Below, one piece after another: positions 1-11,566 of a stretch of DNA of 64,000 bases (position 1 is its first letter; the number at the start of each line of letters is the position of its first letter). The translations under genes and the position numbers were made by a program. The notes under the pieces were generated by a model. That model had not been told where the DNA came from and made no database searches. It saw only the letters and a program-made list of their open reading frames with translations. The stretch comes from Beaufortia kweichowensis (taxonomy: Eukaryota; Chordata; Actinopteri; Cypriniformes; Gastromyzontidae). The DNA is taken from NCBI GenBank assembly GCA_019155185.1, contig CM032794.1, forward strand, positions 9,401,988 through 9,465,987. Reading direction: 5' to 3'.

Positions 1-831
1 AATAAAGCGATTTTTATAGTAATGCTGCTAAAATAATACAATGGTAATACAATACAACATAGCCATGCACATCCGGTCTCCACGTTTGTATCCTACAGTA
101 GAAGCCTTTACGACAGCTACAGGCAGCTCCAATAGACTTCTAACCCTACGCTTGTGAAGAGCCATTGTGGCTATTTGCTGGAATGCAGCGTGAGTTCAAG
201 AAGCAGAATGGAAAATGCCCTGAATCTAAAACATGACAGGAAAAAAAGGAAGTACCTGAATGGAAACGGTAGGCCAGACACGAGTGGCTGCCTCGTGTCT
301 GAAGCCTGCTGCTTTCTCTTGTCAGTGTGTGGTGTACTTTCTCTCTTTTCATGTCTGTGTGTCTACAGAAGAGATGTACTGCTTTCATACCTCAGCATGA
401 AGGCATTTGATATTCATGGAGAAGAAAAAGTGGTAAGGGAGAGAAACACCAGCAGGGATGGTGCTCGGTGCATAAGATTACCTAGTAATTATCAGGCAGA
501 CTCAATCACAGAGAAACGGCAGATACGCGTTTGGTGCGGGCGGTAATCGCGAAGATTATTTCGAACGGGAACTGTGGAGCACGTAGGCTTGCATCTGCTC
601 GTCGTTTGAAATCACACGAGCCTGATGTGGCAGTGGTGTACCGGTTCGACTAAGAGCACGAAGGAAAAATAAACAACTCTTGAATTATAAGCAGACTCAC
701 ACTGACACAGTCCAAACACTCGCTGCTCTAAGTTGTTTACCTTAAGTTTACTGATGTCTATCTTCATATGTATTAAAATTGACTTGCTGATGTGAAACAC
801 CACCACAGAGAGAGAGAAAATATGTTTATTT
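1..831. other. Noncoding sequence at the left edge
   Basis: About 830 bases of mixed composition. A 130-codon open frame at 154-546 has no recognisable domain or exon signals and is not called. Nothing else supportable is seen. Confidence 0.5.
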
Positions 832-873
832 ACAGAGAGAGAGAGAGAGAGAAAAGTGAGAAAAGTGAGTGAG

Positions 874-963
<90 letters not shown>
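832..963. repeat. (GA)n microsatellite
   Basis: Nearly pure GA repeats, interrupted only by a few AAAAGTGAG-type units near the left end. A shorter GA run precedes it at about 807-820. Open frames of RE repeats across it are artefacts of the repeat. Confidence 0.95.
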
Positions 964-966
<3 letters not shown>

Positions 967-2709
967 TGCTCCGTTACAGGGAGATCTACTGTTCCTCAAT
1001 GGCCTCTTTTATCAAAGATAAGTAGTATTGATTTACTTCAAGGCAGAGAAAAGTATTGGATTTAAGGTCTGACATTTAATAATCTCCACCTAATCCATGG
1101 AGTGCGTGGATACTTGAGAACTTGCCGAAAAGGCAAGGCATTATTTATTTTCGAGTTACATAATTTACAATAGAAGATGCTACAAATGATTTCCAACGAT
1201 AAATGTTTTTTTTTATCTATTATCCATTATATAATTAAAACTGCCACTAAATATTTTGGCAGACATTCTTAATCATAACAGACGACAGGAAAGAAAAACA
1301 TAGTGGGTAACGGCAGCCATTTAGTGAAACACAAAATACTTGGGTTGGCACCTTGATCCTCCAATCTATTTATAAACAAATGACATAAATAGAAACGCAA
1401 ATGTGTTTTCCTCTTGCTTGATTAGCGTTGGTGCATATCTGGCCCTCTGAGAGGCATGCTATTTTCACCCTCCAGCTCAAGGGTAGGAGGAACACCCACC
1501 CCTCCATTTAAAATGGGTTGGAAAACTGTTAATAATTATGCGGTGTGAAAAATACTGAAAATGGGAGGGTGAGCTGTTAGGTGATGTTGGTTAAGCTGGT
1601 TTGGATGGATGCTATGTCTCTGCCGGGTAGATATCTCTATATTCTGCAGTTTGGGGGGAGAGGAGGGGGTGTTTGTGGTGAGCGTCTTGACTTTTCCTGC
1701 AGGTGGGCATTAGCTCACAGATGATCAAAGACCTGAAGTCGACAAGGCCAGCGTACTTATTCCCTAACCTGTGTTTACGGCGTGTGTTTTTACTTGTTTT
1801 TTTGCCCTGAATCAATGCCAGCAAGAGGTAATGTGTTAAAGGGGGCCGAGAACACCCCTGTTTTTTTAAGTGTGTTGCTGGTGCGGGATTAACGATCAGA
1901 ACCACAAACTCGCCTTTTGCTTGCATCAGGCGATCAATGGCGTCGAGCGAGGAAGATGTGAGGAGAGCGAGAGGGATGCCAACTGACATGCAAAGCACGA
2001 GCGGCCCGCTAAAACGCCTCCATTTCTCACCAAGATGGAGTGTCCGTCCTCAGTGAACAGACAAGGTGAAGCACAGCTGAGACCCAGGGTAAACTCAGCA
2101 GGATTTTGAGAATGAAACGATTATGTCAATTTGTGGAATTGAATGCTCGCCTCATCATTTACAGCAGTGTCAACTGCAGCGTGTATGTGTTTCTGCAGTA
2201 CTATAAAGAGCTATACTTTCACTGATGGCAAATGCACTAATTATTCAACACAACACAGCTGTTCTCATTCAGTTTGGTCAGTGCCCTTTCTGAACCACAT
2301 AATCTGATCTATAGTATTAATAATAATCCATCAGCATTGACAGATGTCATCACATAAACTGAAATATAAATACCTGTACATCAATATAGTGATATGACTT
2401 TGCTTCCTGTCCTCTCTCCACTGCACTATACAAATAAAAGGCAAAAAAGAAAAAACAAACTAAAAAAGAAAGGTCCACAAATATGACACTACACTGAATT
2501 TCAATTAGATTTTCTTTTGACTTTGTATTTTTTCCTGATATTGATCAAATGAGTAAACAAAACAATGAAAGCTTTATGATCTTTTAGGATTTACTGTATT
2601 GTTGAATACAGTCAATGTACGATTTAGCACTAGGTCTATACTGTTCAGAAATTTGTTACACCCTGTGTAGAAAAAGTAATACATAACAAAGCATTTCAGA
2701 AGCAATATC
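964..2709. other. Noncoding interval with a GC-balanced core
   Basis: The outer parts are AT-rich and hold nothing I recognise. The part from about 1430 to 2060 is more GC-balanced and repeat-free and is listed separately as a candidate regulatory block. Confidence 0.5.
1430..2060. promoter_or_regulatory. Candidate conserved noncoding element
   Basis: The block is repeat-free, has higher GC than its flanks, and contains an octamer-like ATGCAAAG at about 1989. Its minus-strand open frame (1612-1998) shows no known domain. The call rests on composition and motifs only; conservation is not visible from one sequence. Confidence 0.3.
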
Positions 2710-2960
2710 AAAGATATTGTTTGCCCAAAATAAAAATTCTTTCATCATTTACTCATCCTCATGTCACTCCAAACCCATATGATTTTCTGTCATCTGTGGA
2801 ACACACAGATGAGGGATGAGAGGATGGTGATTGTAGCTGTCAAAGCCTAAAGCGGTCCATATGATTTGTGTGCTGTATTCCAACTCTTCTGAAGTCAATC
2901 AACAGCTCTGTGAAAAACTGAAAGAAGTCTTTATTCACTCACAATCTTTCTCTCCCTCCC
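2710..2960. repeat. Degraded copy of a cyprinid-type TTAA/GGGATAGTTCACC repeat
   Basis: The segment TTTGCCCAAAATAAAAATTC followed by TCATCATTTACTCATCCTCATG matches the well-known 5' part of this repeat. The second half, around TTCCAACTCTTCTGAAGTCA, matches the internal part also seen at 22519-22800. The ends are eroded. Confidence 0.7.
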
Positions 2961-5900
2961 ATTCGAATCTGGCACGCACATGAGAATGTCTTCTTGTTTA
3001 CAAACACTGCAGACCACACAGTAGTTAGACACTAGACACCCTATCTGTCATTTCTCAAATGTATCAGAGACACAGAATTTGAATTTGTAAAAGTGAATAT
3101 CATTTTTTTTATTATAAAATAAAAAAATGGTCTAAATATATATATTATTATTTTTTAGGTTTTATATATATATATATATAAACTGTAATGAAAGACAATT
3201 ACGCAGATGACAGTTCTTGGCATTAAACTCCCTTATGTCTCCAAAGCATTTTTTTCTGATTAATTTAAATTAAACATACCTGTATGTTTGCTTTCCATAA
3301 CTCTGGAACAAATTTTTTTTAAAGATTTTTATAATTTTGACTAGTTTTTTTTTCCCTTTATTAATCTGTTTTTTAAATGAGCTTTGGCATTCTAATCTTT
3401 CATGATTGCATTGTACAGACATTTCCTTGAGCTTCTTTTAAAGTTTCTCTATTACCAAATCCATGCTGCAGTCTCTAGAGTGATCTGGCATATCATATAT
3501 AGTACGTAGGGCAAATCAATCCTGCTATACTTCATCCAATAAAGCTTGCTCAGAGCTTAAAGCAGGTCCATTGACTGCAGTCTCTAATCACCTCAGACGA
3601 ACCTGACCTTTAAGTATCGAAGTCACAGTAGCGGGTTACACCGTGTCATTATGAGAATGAGCTTGCTGCCTCACTCAACAAAGTACCTGATTATTAAAAC
3701 ATGCTGACCTCACAAAAGCAAACTGTCAAAACTTTGTCAAATCTCTGAGGTATCCAGCCCCAAAAATCAGAGGATCAATCAAGCTGACTCAAGCGTTTTG
3801 CTGGTGCTCTCCTCAGCAGGGCGGGATGGTGGTGGGGTGTCACACCACGATAATACAGCAATCTATCATGACGATGAGACTAAGTATTGGCTGCCTGTGA
3901 CAGGCTCTGAGGAATGAGACTAGACTGAAACAGACTTCACATACTCACCCGATCAGCAGTCTGGCGCCTGCAACAAGGAGAGAAATGCCCTACTTTAAAA
4001 ACAACACTTTTTCATCCTTTTACAATTTTCCACAGAAGTACAAAGATGTGAACTGATTATACTTGCAAGAGGAAAATCTCTTGCAAAATGTTACATTTAC
4101 TTGCCTGGTATTATAAACCTATAACTCCAAACATGCACATGTAATTTCTAATTTAATTGCAAATTGCCTATAAATGTACATATATGATTGCACTGCCTCT
4201 CATGGTCTATTGCTTTACTAAAAAATCCAAAAAATTAAGCCAAAACTTGATGAGAATGTCATGTCATATAATATGCTCCATTCATGTAGAATAATCAGGA
4301 ATCTTTACTAATAATCTATTGTTTTTAATCTATAAACCTGACAGAAGGGTGCACTACTGTAATAATAGGTGGTTCAATCCTTCTAAAACAGATACACATT
4401 AAGCAAGTCTACAAAAACAAGCTTAATACAGATGCAAATTATTGCAACTAGATATTAATTTTCATTGGTGCTAACAGTGGTCCATCAGTCTTCTAATGTT
4501 TTACATTAACATTTACCACTAAATTGTCAAGTCTGTTCATTTAGTCACTACTATTCAGGTATGCAATCTAGTGTATTCTGCAGCAGTCACACAAGCCATT
4601 TAAATTGATGAAAAATATGAAATATTATCAACACAAAATTGACAAATTGTTGCTTTTTCTGCAATCAAGTGGCTTATTTATGACACAGTTTTCTGTTCTG
4701 CGCATAACATCAAAGAAAATAAATCATAACTCTCAGACAAGATAAGAGATTATACTTGCATTTGTAAGACACAGGAAGAACTTGTCGTAATTCTACTATT
4801 TCTTTATAGTATTACTACAGTATTACTAGATTAACTTTATAAAGATTGCCTTCACAGATGCACAGATTCATACATTGATTTTAAACTTTAATATATACCA
4901 ATATTTAATTAAAGCATCTGGGCACAACTCCAAATATCCAGACCTTAGAACCACCCCTTTTGTACTTGAGAACCCAAGTCATTCTTTACAGTATATTTGG
5001 CATTTCATTAAAATTGTATCTAAGGCATTGTTGTGCCTTGAAATATATAATACACTTTATCTAGATTTTTCCATGTACAGTACACTATGACAGAGCAGAG
5101 ATGTCACTGTAATCAGCTACTCGTCTTCCAGCGCCTGATCCAACACGATTGAAGGCACATGTGGCCAATTTAGTGTAATCCTAAAAGCCATAAAAGATCA
5201 CCAGAGGACTAGAAAAAAAGCGATGGAGGAACTCCAGGACTCAATTTCTCTTTTCTATATTCTCAAATCTAAGAACGTCCTAGTGATTCAAAAACAAGGC
5301 AACCAAGGAGACTATGTTCATGTCATGATCTTGCATCTTCACTTCACCGTTAACCCATCAGAAATATTGTATTCTTCATGAGACAAACACTGAAGACTTT
5401 TTGATTAAAGCAACTTACATACATACTGTAAATACATTCACCTTTTGCGGTTTATTTCACCATATTAAAGACTAAGAATCAGATTTTGGTCCCCTGGCAC
5501 TTTAATGCAGTAAAAGATATTAATATGTAAGAGTACAATAGTGAAACAAAGCAAATCAAATTATTTTTTATCTTTCCAATAGTTGTTTTAATCTTTTCGC
5601 TAAAATCAATGTATGCTGAGGGATGCACACCGAAATCATGTCATACAGGGAATAAAATAGTGGTTCCTAAATTTTATTACCTTATATTAAATCGCATACA
5701 GGAAGAATACAAGGTGTCGTAAATAGAAGGCAGAACATCTGTGCTAATCTGTCTATGAGAGTCAGCAGCAAGTCTGTAGGAGAGATAAGCCAATCTAAGC
5801 CGAGGCGTCAGGAATGACATGAGACGAGTGAGTGGAGAGCTATTGGGACGTTCTCCAGAGGAGCATGAGAGGCATCACAAATCTATTACAAACCCTATTA

Positions 5901-7370
5901 AAGGTACCAGAGCTGTCAATCACGCAGGAAATCTAAAACCAGAAGATAACGGCTGGGCAGCGAATCAAACACACTGCTGATTGTGTGTGTGCTGCATGTT
6001 TGTATAAGGGAATGTTCACATGCAAGCATGAAAGTGTAGTATAGGCCACATAACCAAGCAGAGCTAAAATGAGATTTGTTTTCTGATTATGAAGATTACT
6101 GTTTAATAGTTTCTTCATTATTTTAAGTAGACATTACAGAACATGGAAAAACATTTTATATTTACGAGATAACAAAAAAATCAACATCTTGAGCAAATAA
6201 AAGGACTTCAGGTAATCACAAAATTGAAATCCACCCAAACTCCACCCTAGCTTTCATAACAGCTAATGTTGCAAGATGATAATTGGTATTGTATTGGCAT
6301 TTTTTGCAAGATTTCTGATGATTTGTTGTAATTTGGGAGGAATCGACATCATGACTAGTTGGACAAGAAAGGACATACTGTTCTAGATTGCTGTAGGACA
6401 GTTTTAATTGAGTTAGACAGTGGAAGATGAATTTCTCAAATAAACGGCAATGAAACAACTTGCTTTTTGGCTTTGTCATATTCATTGTATTTCTTACAGG
6501 AACATCAATATGTTACAAAAGAAAATAACTGCTGCTGCAGTAACGCTAACTGAACAAACCACACAAACGGTGTCTCTGTCTCCTATAAGAATTCGTGACT
6601 GCAATTATGCTGTCAGTTCAGCACCAAATATAGTACATTTCCTGCATAATTACAGCATCAACCCACAAATCCACTTGGCTTACACATATTTAGGCTCTAT
6701 AGAAAACAGCAAAAATAGAAGGAAAGAAAGTTAATTATGTTTTCCCCATCAAAAACATCAATTTCTGACTGATTAAATGACATGTTTAAATAAAACTTAA
6801 TTGCTTTTTTGTCAAACCTGTTATGTCATTTGGCAGACCAGCTTTTAAAAAGATTGGATGAACATTAGCACAATTGAGTTTGAGTTACCAAGGCCAATGC
6901 ATTCCCTCGACTATAGCGTTCAATTCTTCTTGGAAATCAACACACTGTCAGGATTGTCAAAGTAGTCTTAAATAAGTGGCACATTGAAAAAGAAATGCCA
7001 TGAATAAAAGCACAGGCAGAAAAACTAAATAAAGACAAGTGGGAAAATCAGTATTACAGATGTTGGAAAGCTAAGCCACACTCATTTAAAAATGAGATTC
7101 ATTGCCTGGAGAATGAATCTTTACAATTAATCTATGCTTTCTAATACGAGGGCCCAATTCCAAATAACATCTTATTGTGCCATGCTGTGACTTATAGAGC
7201 TCTTATAGGTGTTCCATAAAAGCAACATTTCATTTCGAATCGATGGGAGTATCTTATTAAAAAGTGCACAATGCTGATTTTTCGAACAAAGTGATTTATC
7301 ACGTTTAGCTACTTCTCCATTTGTATGTATGCTGTCATATTTCATTATGGAGGGGATGAATTGCCACTTT
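2961..7370. other. AT-rich noncoding interval
   Basis: About 4.4 kb with no gene-like signal. It contains a short (TA)n run at about 3163-3182 and homopolymer tracts at 3095-3125 and 3310-3352. A more GC-balanced stretch at about 3560-3970 could be a weak conserved-element candidate. Confidence 0.5.
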
Positions 7371-8010
7371 AATAATGGTGGTGACAGAAGAGTAAAAGTT
7401 AGCCAGATGAAGACTGATGACAGGCTTAAGCATTGGACATGGCAGTCAGAACATGGTGGAGATTGAATCCGTAACCCGCTGCACCCGTAATAAATTATCT
7501 CTCTGAAATGGAATGATTGATTTGCAGCGGTGACGCCTGCACCTGGAATGGGGTCTCTTTCTACCCACTCTCAGGGACATCTACTGAAACTTTCTCCTTC
7601 AGGAGAGAAATCCCTCGCCTTTTTAAGGTGAATGAAAGGAGGGATGTGAAAAAATGTGACCAAGCGATTCGGATTTTTATTTTTTCTTGACAGCATGGTA
7701 CAATTTGACAGAAAGGCTCTCGAGATTGTGCTTAAGTCAGTACCACTGTTCGGCAGCTACCACCGTCTCTCTCGATCACCTCGAGCTTTCAAGCTGCCCT
7801 CACAGGCATTCACTGAGGCATCTGAGGTGTGAGAGCAGCAGAGCTATGGGCAGAAATGATATGACATCAAAGCCAGGATGGTCAACAGATGAGATGGATT
7901 TGTCAGAGTCCTCGGTGTTAGAATTCTTGAGTGCATATATGGACACCACCCAACATCACCTTATCTGCTGCTGCTTCCTTCCTACTTCAATGCGCCATGT
8001 TCATTGAAAT
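7371..8010. promoter_or_regulatory. Candidate conserved noncoding element
   Basis: A repeat-free, more GC-balanced block between AT-rich flanks, including a stretch near 7440-7570 with several CpGs. The open frame at 7687-8007 is not recognisable as protein. This is an inference from composition. Confidence 0.3.
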
Positions 8011-9726
8011 ATAACCACTTATTCCTTAGCAAGAGGCTTGCATTTCACATACAAGTATTCTTTATCACTAAAACCTACACAAAGCACTTTGTAAGACACT
8101 TGGGATGCTTGCTTTCACTTTGTCTGACAGTCCTAATATTTTACAGCATGCTTTATAGTCAGTAAATTCTCCACGGGCCGCATTACTGTATCACCTGTAA
8201 TCCGTTGCTTCACACAAAAAAAACATTACTGTTTCTTACTGACTTATACAAAATCTTAAACATTGTGCGTTTTAAATACAGTGACTGAATACAATAGTGA
8301 TGTTTGTTTTTATGCGGTGCTACACAGACCGATTACCGCGTCATATTATACCCGTATTATTTTGAGATGATCTCACTGTATTTTGACGTCATAAGCAGAT
8401 CGGTTTGTACAGAACTGCAAAGAAAGAAATCTTCATTCATCAAAAATGATAAACCTGACACTTAAATGCATATTTAAATGGAAGAATAATGTCAATCGTT
8501 ACACAGAAATATGAAGTTTAGCTTTTAAACGGTCCTGATGTTGACAAAGTTCATTTTCATTGCAAATGCTCTAACATGATTAAAGTAATACAATAAAATA
8601 TACAATAATATCTTATCTTACTATGTTTTGAGAATATGAGCCTGTTTGTGCTAAATATTGTCAGGAGGAATAGTGAGGCTGTGATTTCATACATAGTCTA
8701 AAAGCTTTTGAAAGCTGTCATATTTAATTGACCTAGTCACAAATTATGTTCTGGCATATTCTCTGTCCTGCTAACGAATCTCATTATGAGACTGAAGTCA
8801 TTTATGGGTTATCAATCACTAACAGAGATGACAGTCACATCATTAATTACCATTATTAAAATGCAAATAATAACATGTAACAAAAAGAAAGTGCAGGTTA
8901 CACCTTGGACTGAAAAGGTGTTTTTACTTTCATTTTTGTCTCATTCCATTGTATTTCACTGCATTTAACACATGCACTTTTTAGTCTCTTAAGAGATTAC
9001 CTTGTCCAGTACAGTACACATAATGCCATATGTACTAGTAAATTAGATCCAAGTAGTATACATGTTTCGTGTGAAAGAACAGAATGGGAAATTGACAAAA
9101 CTAAAATCTTTTACTGACCCTTGGTTTCATCTAATACTATTAAAAAACTCATTAAAAGCCAACAGTAGCAATGATTCAAGAAATCCACCGGGTCTTTCTT
9201 ATTTCAATTCTGAAATTAGAGATCAGAAACGTTTGGCTTATTGCTTTGTACTACTTTAGCTAATTAACACTGACTAAATTTTACACATAGCTGTACATAT
9301 TTTGTCACGATTAGGCAAAACTGCTTTTTGTTTAGAAGAATGTTTCTAGGTTAAGTCTGTATTTTAAAAAGTAAGAGTAACTGCTACAATATTACACATT
9401 TCTCTCATGATCCTTTACATTTGCATATATAAAGACATGTCTTTATGTGCATCAGAAAATATAGACTAGGTTACTCACCGTGCAATTTTCAAGTGTGCAT
9501 TGACTGTCTTTAAGTCTTTGTAAAAGCACGTTCTTATACTGTCAGCATATGTCAATACAGAGATGAGCCAAGTTTGTGAGAAGGTGACACATGGTCACAG
9601 GTTCTTGTGCAGTGAATAGTCTTAAATCATTTCCAATAACCCACTATTCTTCTTAATGCAAACAACTGACACGACTTTTCACAGCTACGGTTTCGCTTTA
9701 TAGTTCAAGGTGATTTTTTTCAACCG
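8011..9726. other. AT-rich noncoding interval
   Basis: No gene or repeat recognised. A full palindromic CRE-type motif, TGACGTCA, lies at 8384-8391. Confidence 0.5.
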
Positions 9727-9840
9727 TATGTTGTTCAAAACCTTTATAAGACGTGCAAAGAAAGTCAATGGGAGCCAGTGTTGTTGGTTATCAATGTTTT
9801 TCAAAACATCACCTTTTGTGTTTGGCAGAAGGAAATTTCA
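9727..9840. repeat. Degraded fragment of the TTAA foldback repeat family
   Basis: AAAGTCAATGGGAGCCAGTG followed by GTTGGTTATCAATGTTTTTC and CACCTTTTGTGTTTGGCAGA matches the central part of the family, compare the intact copy at 25263-25565. Both ends have decayed. Confidence 0.65.
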
Positions 9841-10106
9841 TAATGTGGCATGTCTCCCATTTGCTTTCTTATCAAAGCAATGCACAATTCATGCCAAAAA
9901 TGTTAACAGCGATTACAGGACAGCTGTCTGTGAATTCATGACATGCTATCCTTAAATGCCACAAAGCAAAAAAATACTGAAAATATGTAATACAGAAGAG
10001 AAAGCACTTTTCTTGTTTGTATTTAAAGTAAGGTCAACGTTAGATCTAGATAAGGTGAGTGTTGAGATTTTGACACCCACACGCTTTTCCTCGACTTCCT
10101 CTTAAA

Positions 10107-10540
10107 TTGCCGATCTGGCTCATTGTCTCTTCTGTAGAGCAAAGCTTTTATCAGCCTGACTTGCTGGTGACAATTAGTGTCAGTAGTATGATGTGTGAGG
10201 GGGCAGTGGAGGCAAGCAGAGGGATCATGGCCCCTGATTGGGAAGCAGTCTCTGTTCTGAGCCTGAGAGGTGGATTTGAGCCAGACTCTCCATTAGAAAG
10301 CTAAGCAAGGTCACTGTGCCCGCCGTTTCCTCTGCCAAGCTGCTTCGGCCCAGGGCCCCCGCCGGGGTGGAGCGGCGGGCCGCCGGCCAACTCATCTGGG
10401 ACGCGTCTCCGCATACGATGCCAGAGGTCATAAGACCCAACCCAACCCCGCCATTGTCCAAAGTTGACAGCTTACCGTGGAGTGAGTTATGGGAGAGAGT
10501 GTTATGGCATTTAAAGAATCTGTAGTTACTAAGCATACGT
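10107..10540. promoter_or_regulatory. GC-rich block with an orphan CpG cluster
   Basis: Within an AT-rich desert this block is GC-balanced, and at about 10318-10410 it becomes strongly CpG-rich. It contains an inverted repeat CGGCGG-G-CCGCCG at 10373-10385 and a CCATTGTCC SOX-like site at about 10451. Overlapping open frames on both strands (10107-10304 +, 10316-10525 +, 10225-10545 -) show no recognisable domain. It could be an orphan CpG island, an enhancer, or a first exon of an unrecognised transcript. Confidence 0.35.
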
Positions 10541-10545
10541 GACAC

Positions 10546-11131
10546 TGTGAGGATGGATAAGAGAGAAAAAAAACCTGTGGAAGTTTAGATGAAAAAGTTT
10601 TCATTAGGAAGTTGTGAGCAAACAGAATTGCTCAAAGGTTTTTGAGGTAGAAATACAAAAAATGTGTGAAGAGGGAGAAAGGGCAATAGCATAAATGGAT
10701 GGAGGGATGACTTTTCTACTAGCAGAGCAGTGTCAAAGCTCATATAAGCCCCTCACCCCGCTTACTCACCAAAGCATCGCTAGAGGGGCTTCAGAGCTGC
10801 TGCACAACCTGAGCGATCACTGGACTATGGTGGCCAGGCCAGACTGCCCACAGGCCCGGTTCCAGAACGAGACATGGGATATCAAGACTGGAATCTCATT
10901 GAGTCACAGTTCTGCAAAGCCCATGGGCAGTGTGTTTCAGTACTTATAACTCATCCTAATGCATGTTTGTAGCCTTTACACAAGGTGCATGACCTTATAC
11001 AACACACCATCATGTGTCAAATACCAACTATGATCAATGCAGGATCACACCCAATAAAGCACCACGTGTCTTACAACATGTTTCTGCATATACTACTTTA
11101 TGTACTTTATGTTTTAGGTGAAAAATTGTTT
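10546..11131. other. Noncoding interval
   Basis: Mixed composition. An open frame at 10695-10949 has no recognisable features. Nothing else supported. Confidence 0.5.
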
Positions 11132-11276
11132 TTCTTTTGCAGAACACAAAATAAAATACGTTAAAGAATGCTGGTAAACAAACAACACTGGCTCTCATTG
11201 GCTTGCATTGTATAGACATTTCTCAAAATATCTTTTGTGTTACACAGAAGAAAGATTCACAACATGAAGGTAAATA
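11132..11276. repeat. TTAA-family repeat fragment, first of a tandem pair
   Basis: GCAGAACACAAAATAAAATA, GTTAAAGAATGCTGGTAAAC and TCTCAAAATATCTTTTGTGT occur here and again about 210 bases later with few changes. The sequence matches the centre of the TTAA foldback family. Confidence 0.7.
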
Positions 11277-11277
11277 A

Positions 11278-11566
11278 AATAACAGATTAGTTAGCATGTT
11301 AATTAAAATCATTTGCTTTATTTATTGGAATCACAAAAATAGTTCTTCTGCAGAACACAAAATAAAATATGTTAAAGAATGCTGGTAAACAAACAAAACT
11401 GTCTCTAATTGGTTTGCATTGTACAGACATTTCTCAAAATATCTTTTGTGTTACACAAGAAAGATTCACAACATGATGGTGAATAAATGATGACAACATT
11501 TTTATTTTTGTGATTCCACTAAATAAAGCAAATGATTTCAATTAACATGCCAACTAATCTGTTATT
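11278..11566. repeat. 63 bp inverted repeat enclosing a duplicated repeat unit
   Basis: The left arm (11278-11340), beginning AATAACAGATTAGTTAGCAT, pairs with the right arm (11504-11566), which ends ACCAACTAATCTGTTATT-like in reverse. About three mismatches are seen over 63 bases. Together with the direct copies this is a composite foldback structure. Confidence 0.7.
11343..11484. repeat. TTAA-family repeat fragment, second of a tandem pair
   Basis: A close direct copy of the segment at 11132-11276, in the same order and orientation. It is enclosed by a 63 bp inverted repeat (11278-11340 against 11504-11566). Confidence 0.7.

Noticed and set aside
154..546. 130-codon open frame
   Set aside because: The longest frame in the desert, but with no recognisable domain, promoter or splice signals; a frame of this length is plausible by chance in 64 kb.
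856..1065. Open frame of arginine/glutamate repeats
   Set aside because: It is the direct translation of the GA microsatellite and has no start context or flanking coding sequence.
10225..10545. 106-codon minus-strand frame in the CpG-rich patch
   Set aside because: GC-rich sequence lacks stop codons, which lengthens chance frames; the peptide is not recognisable.
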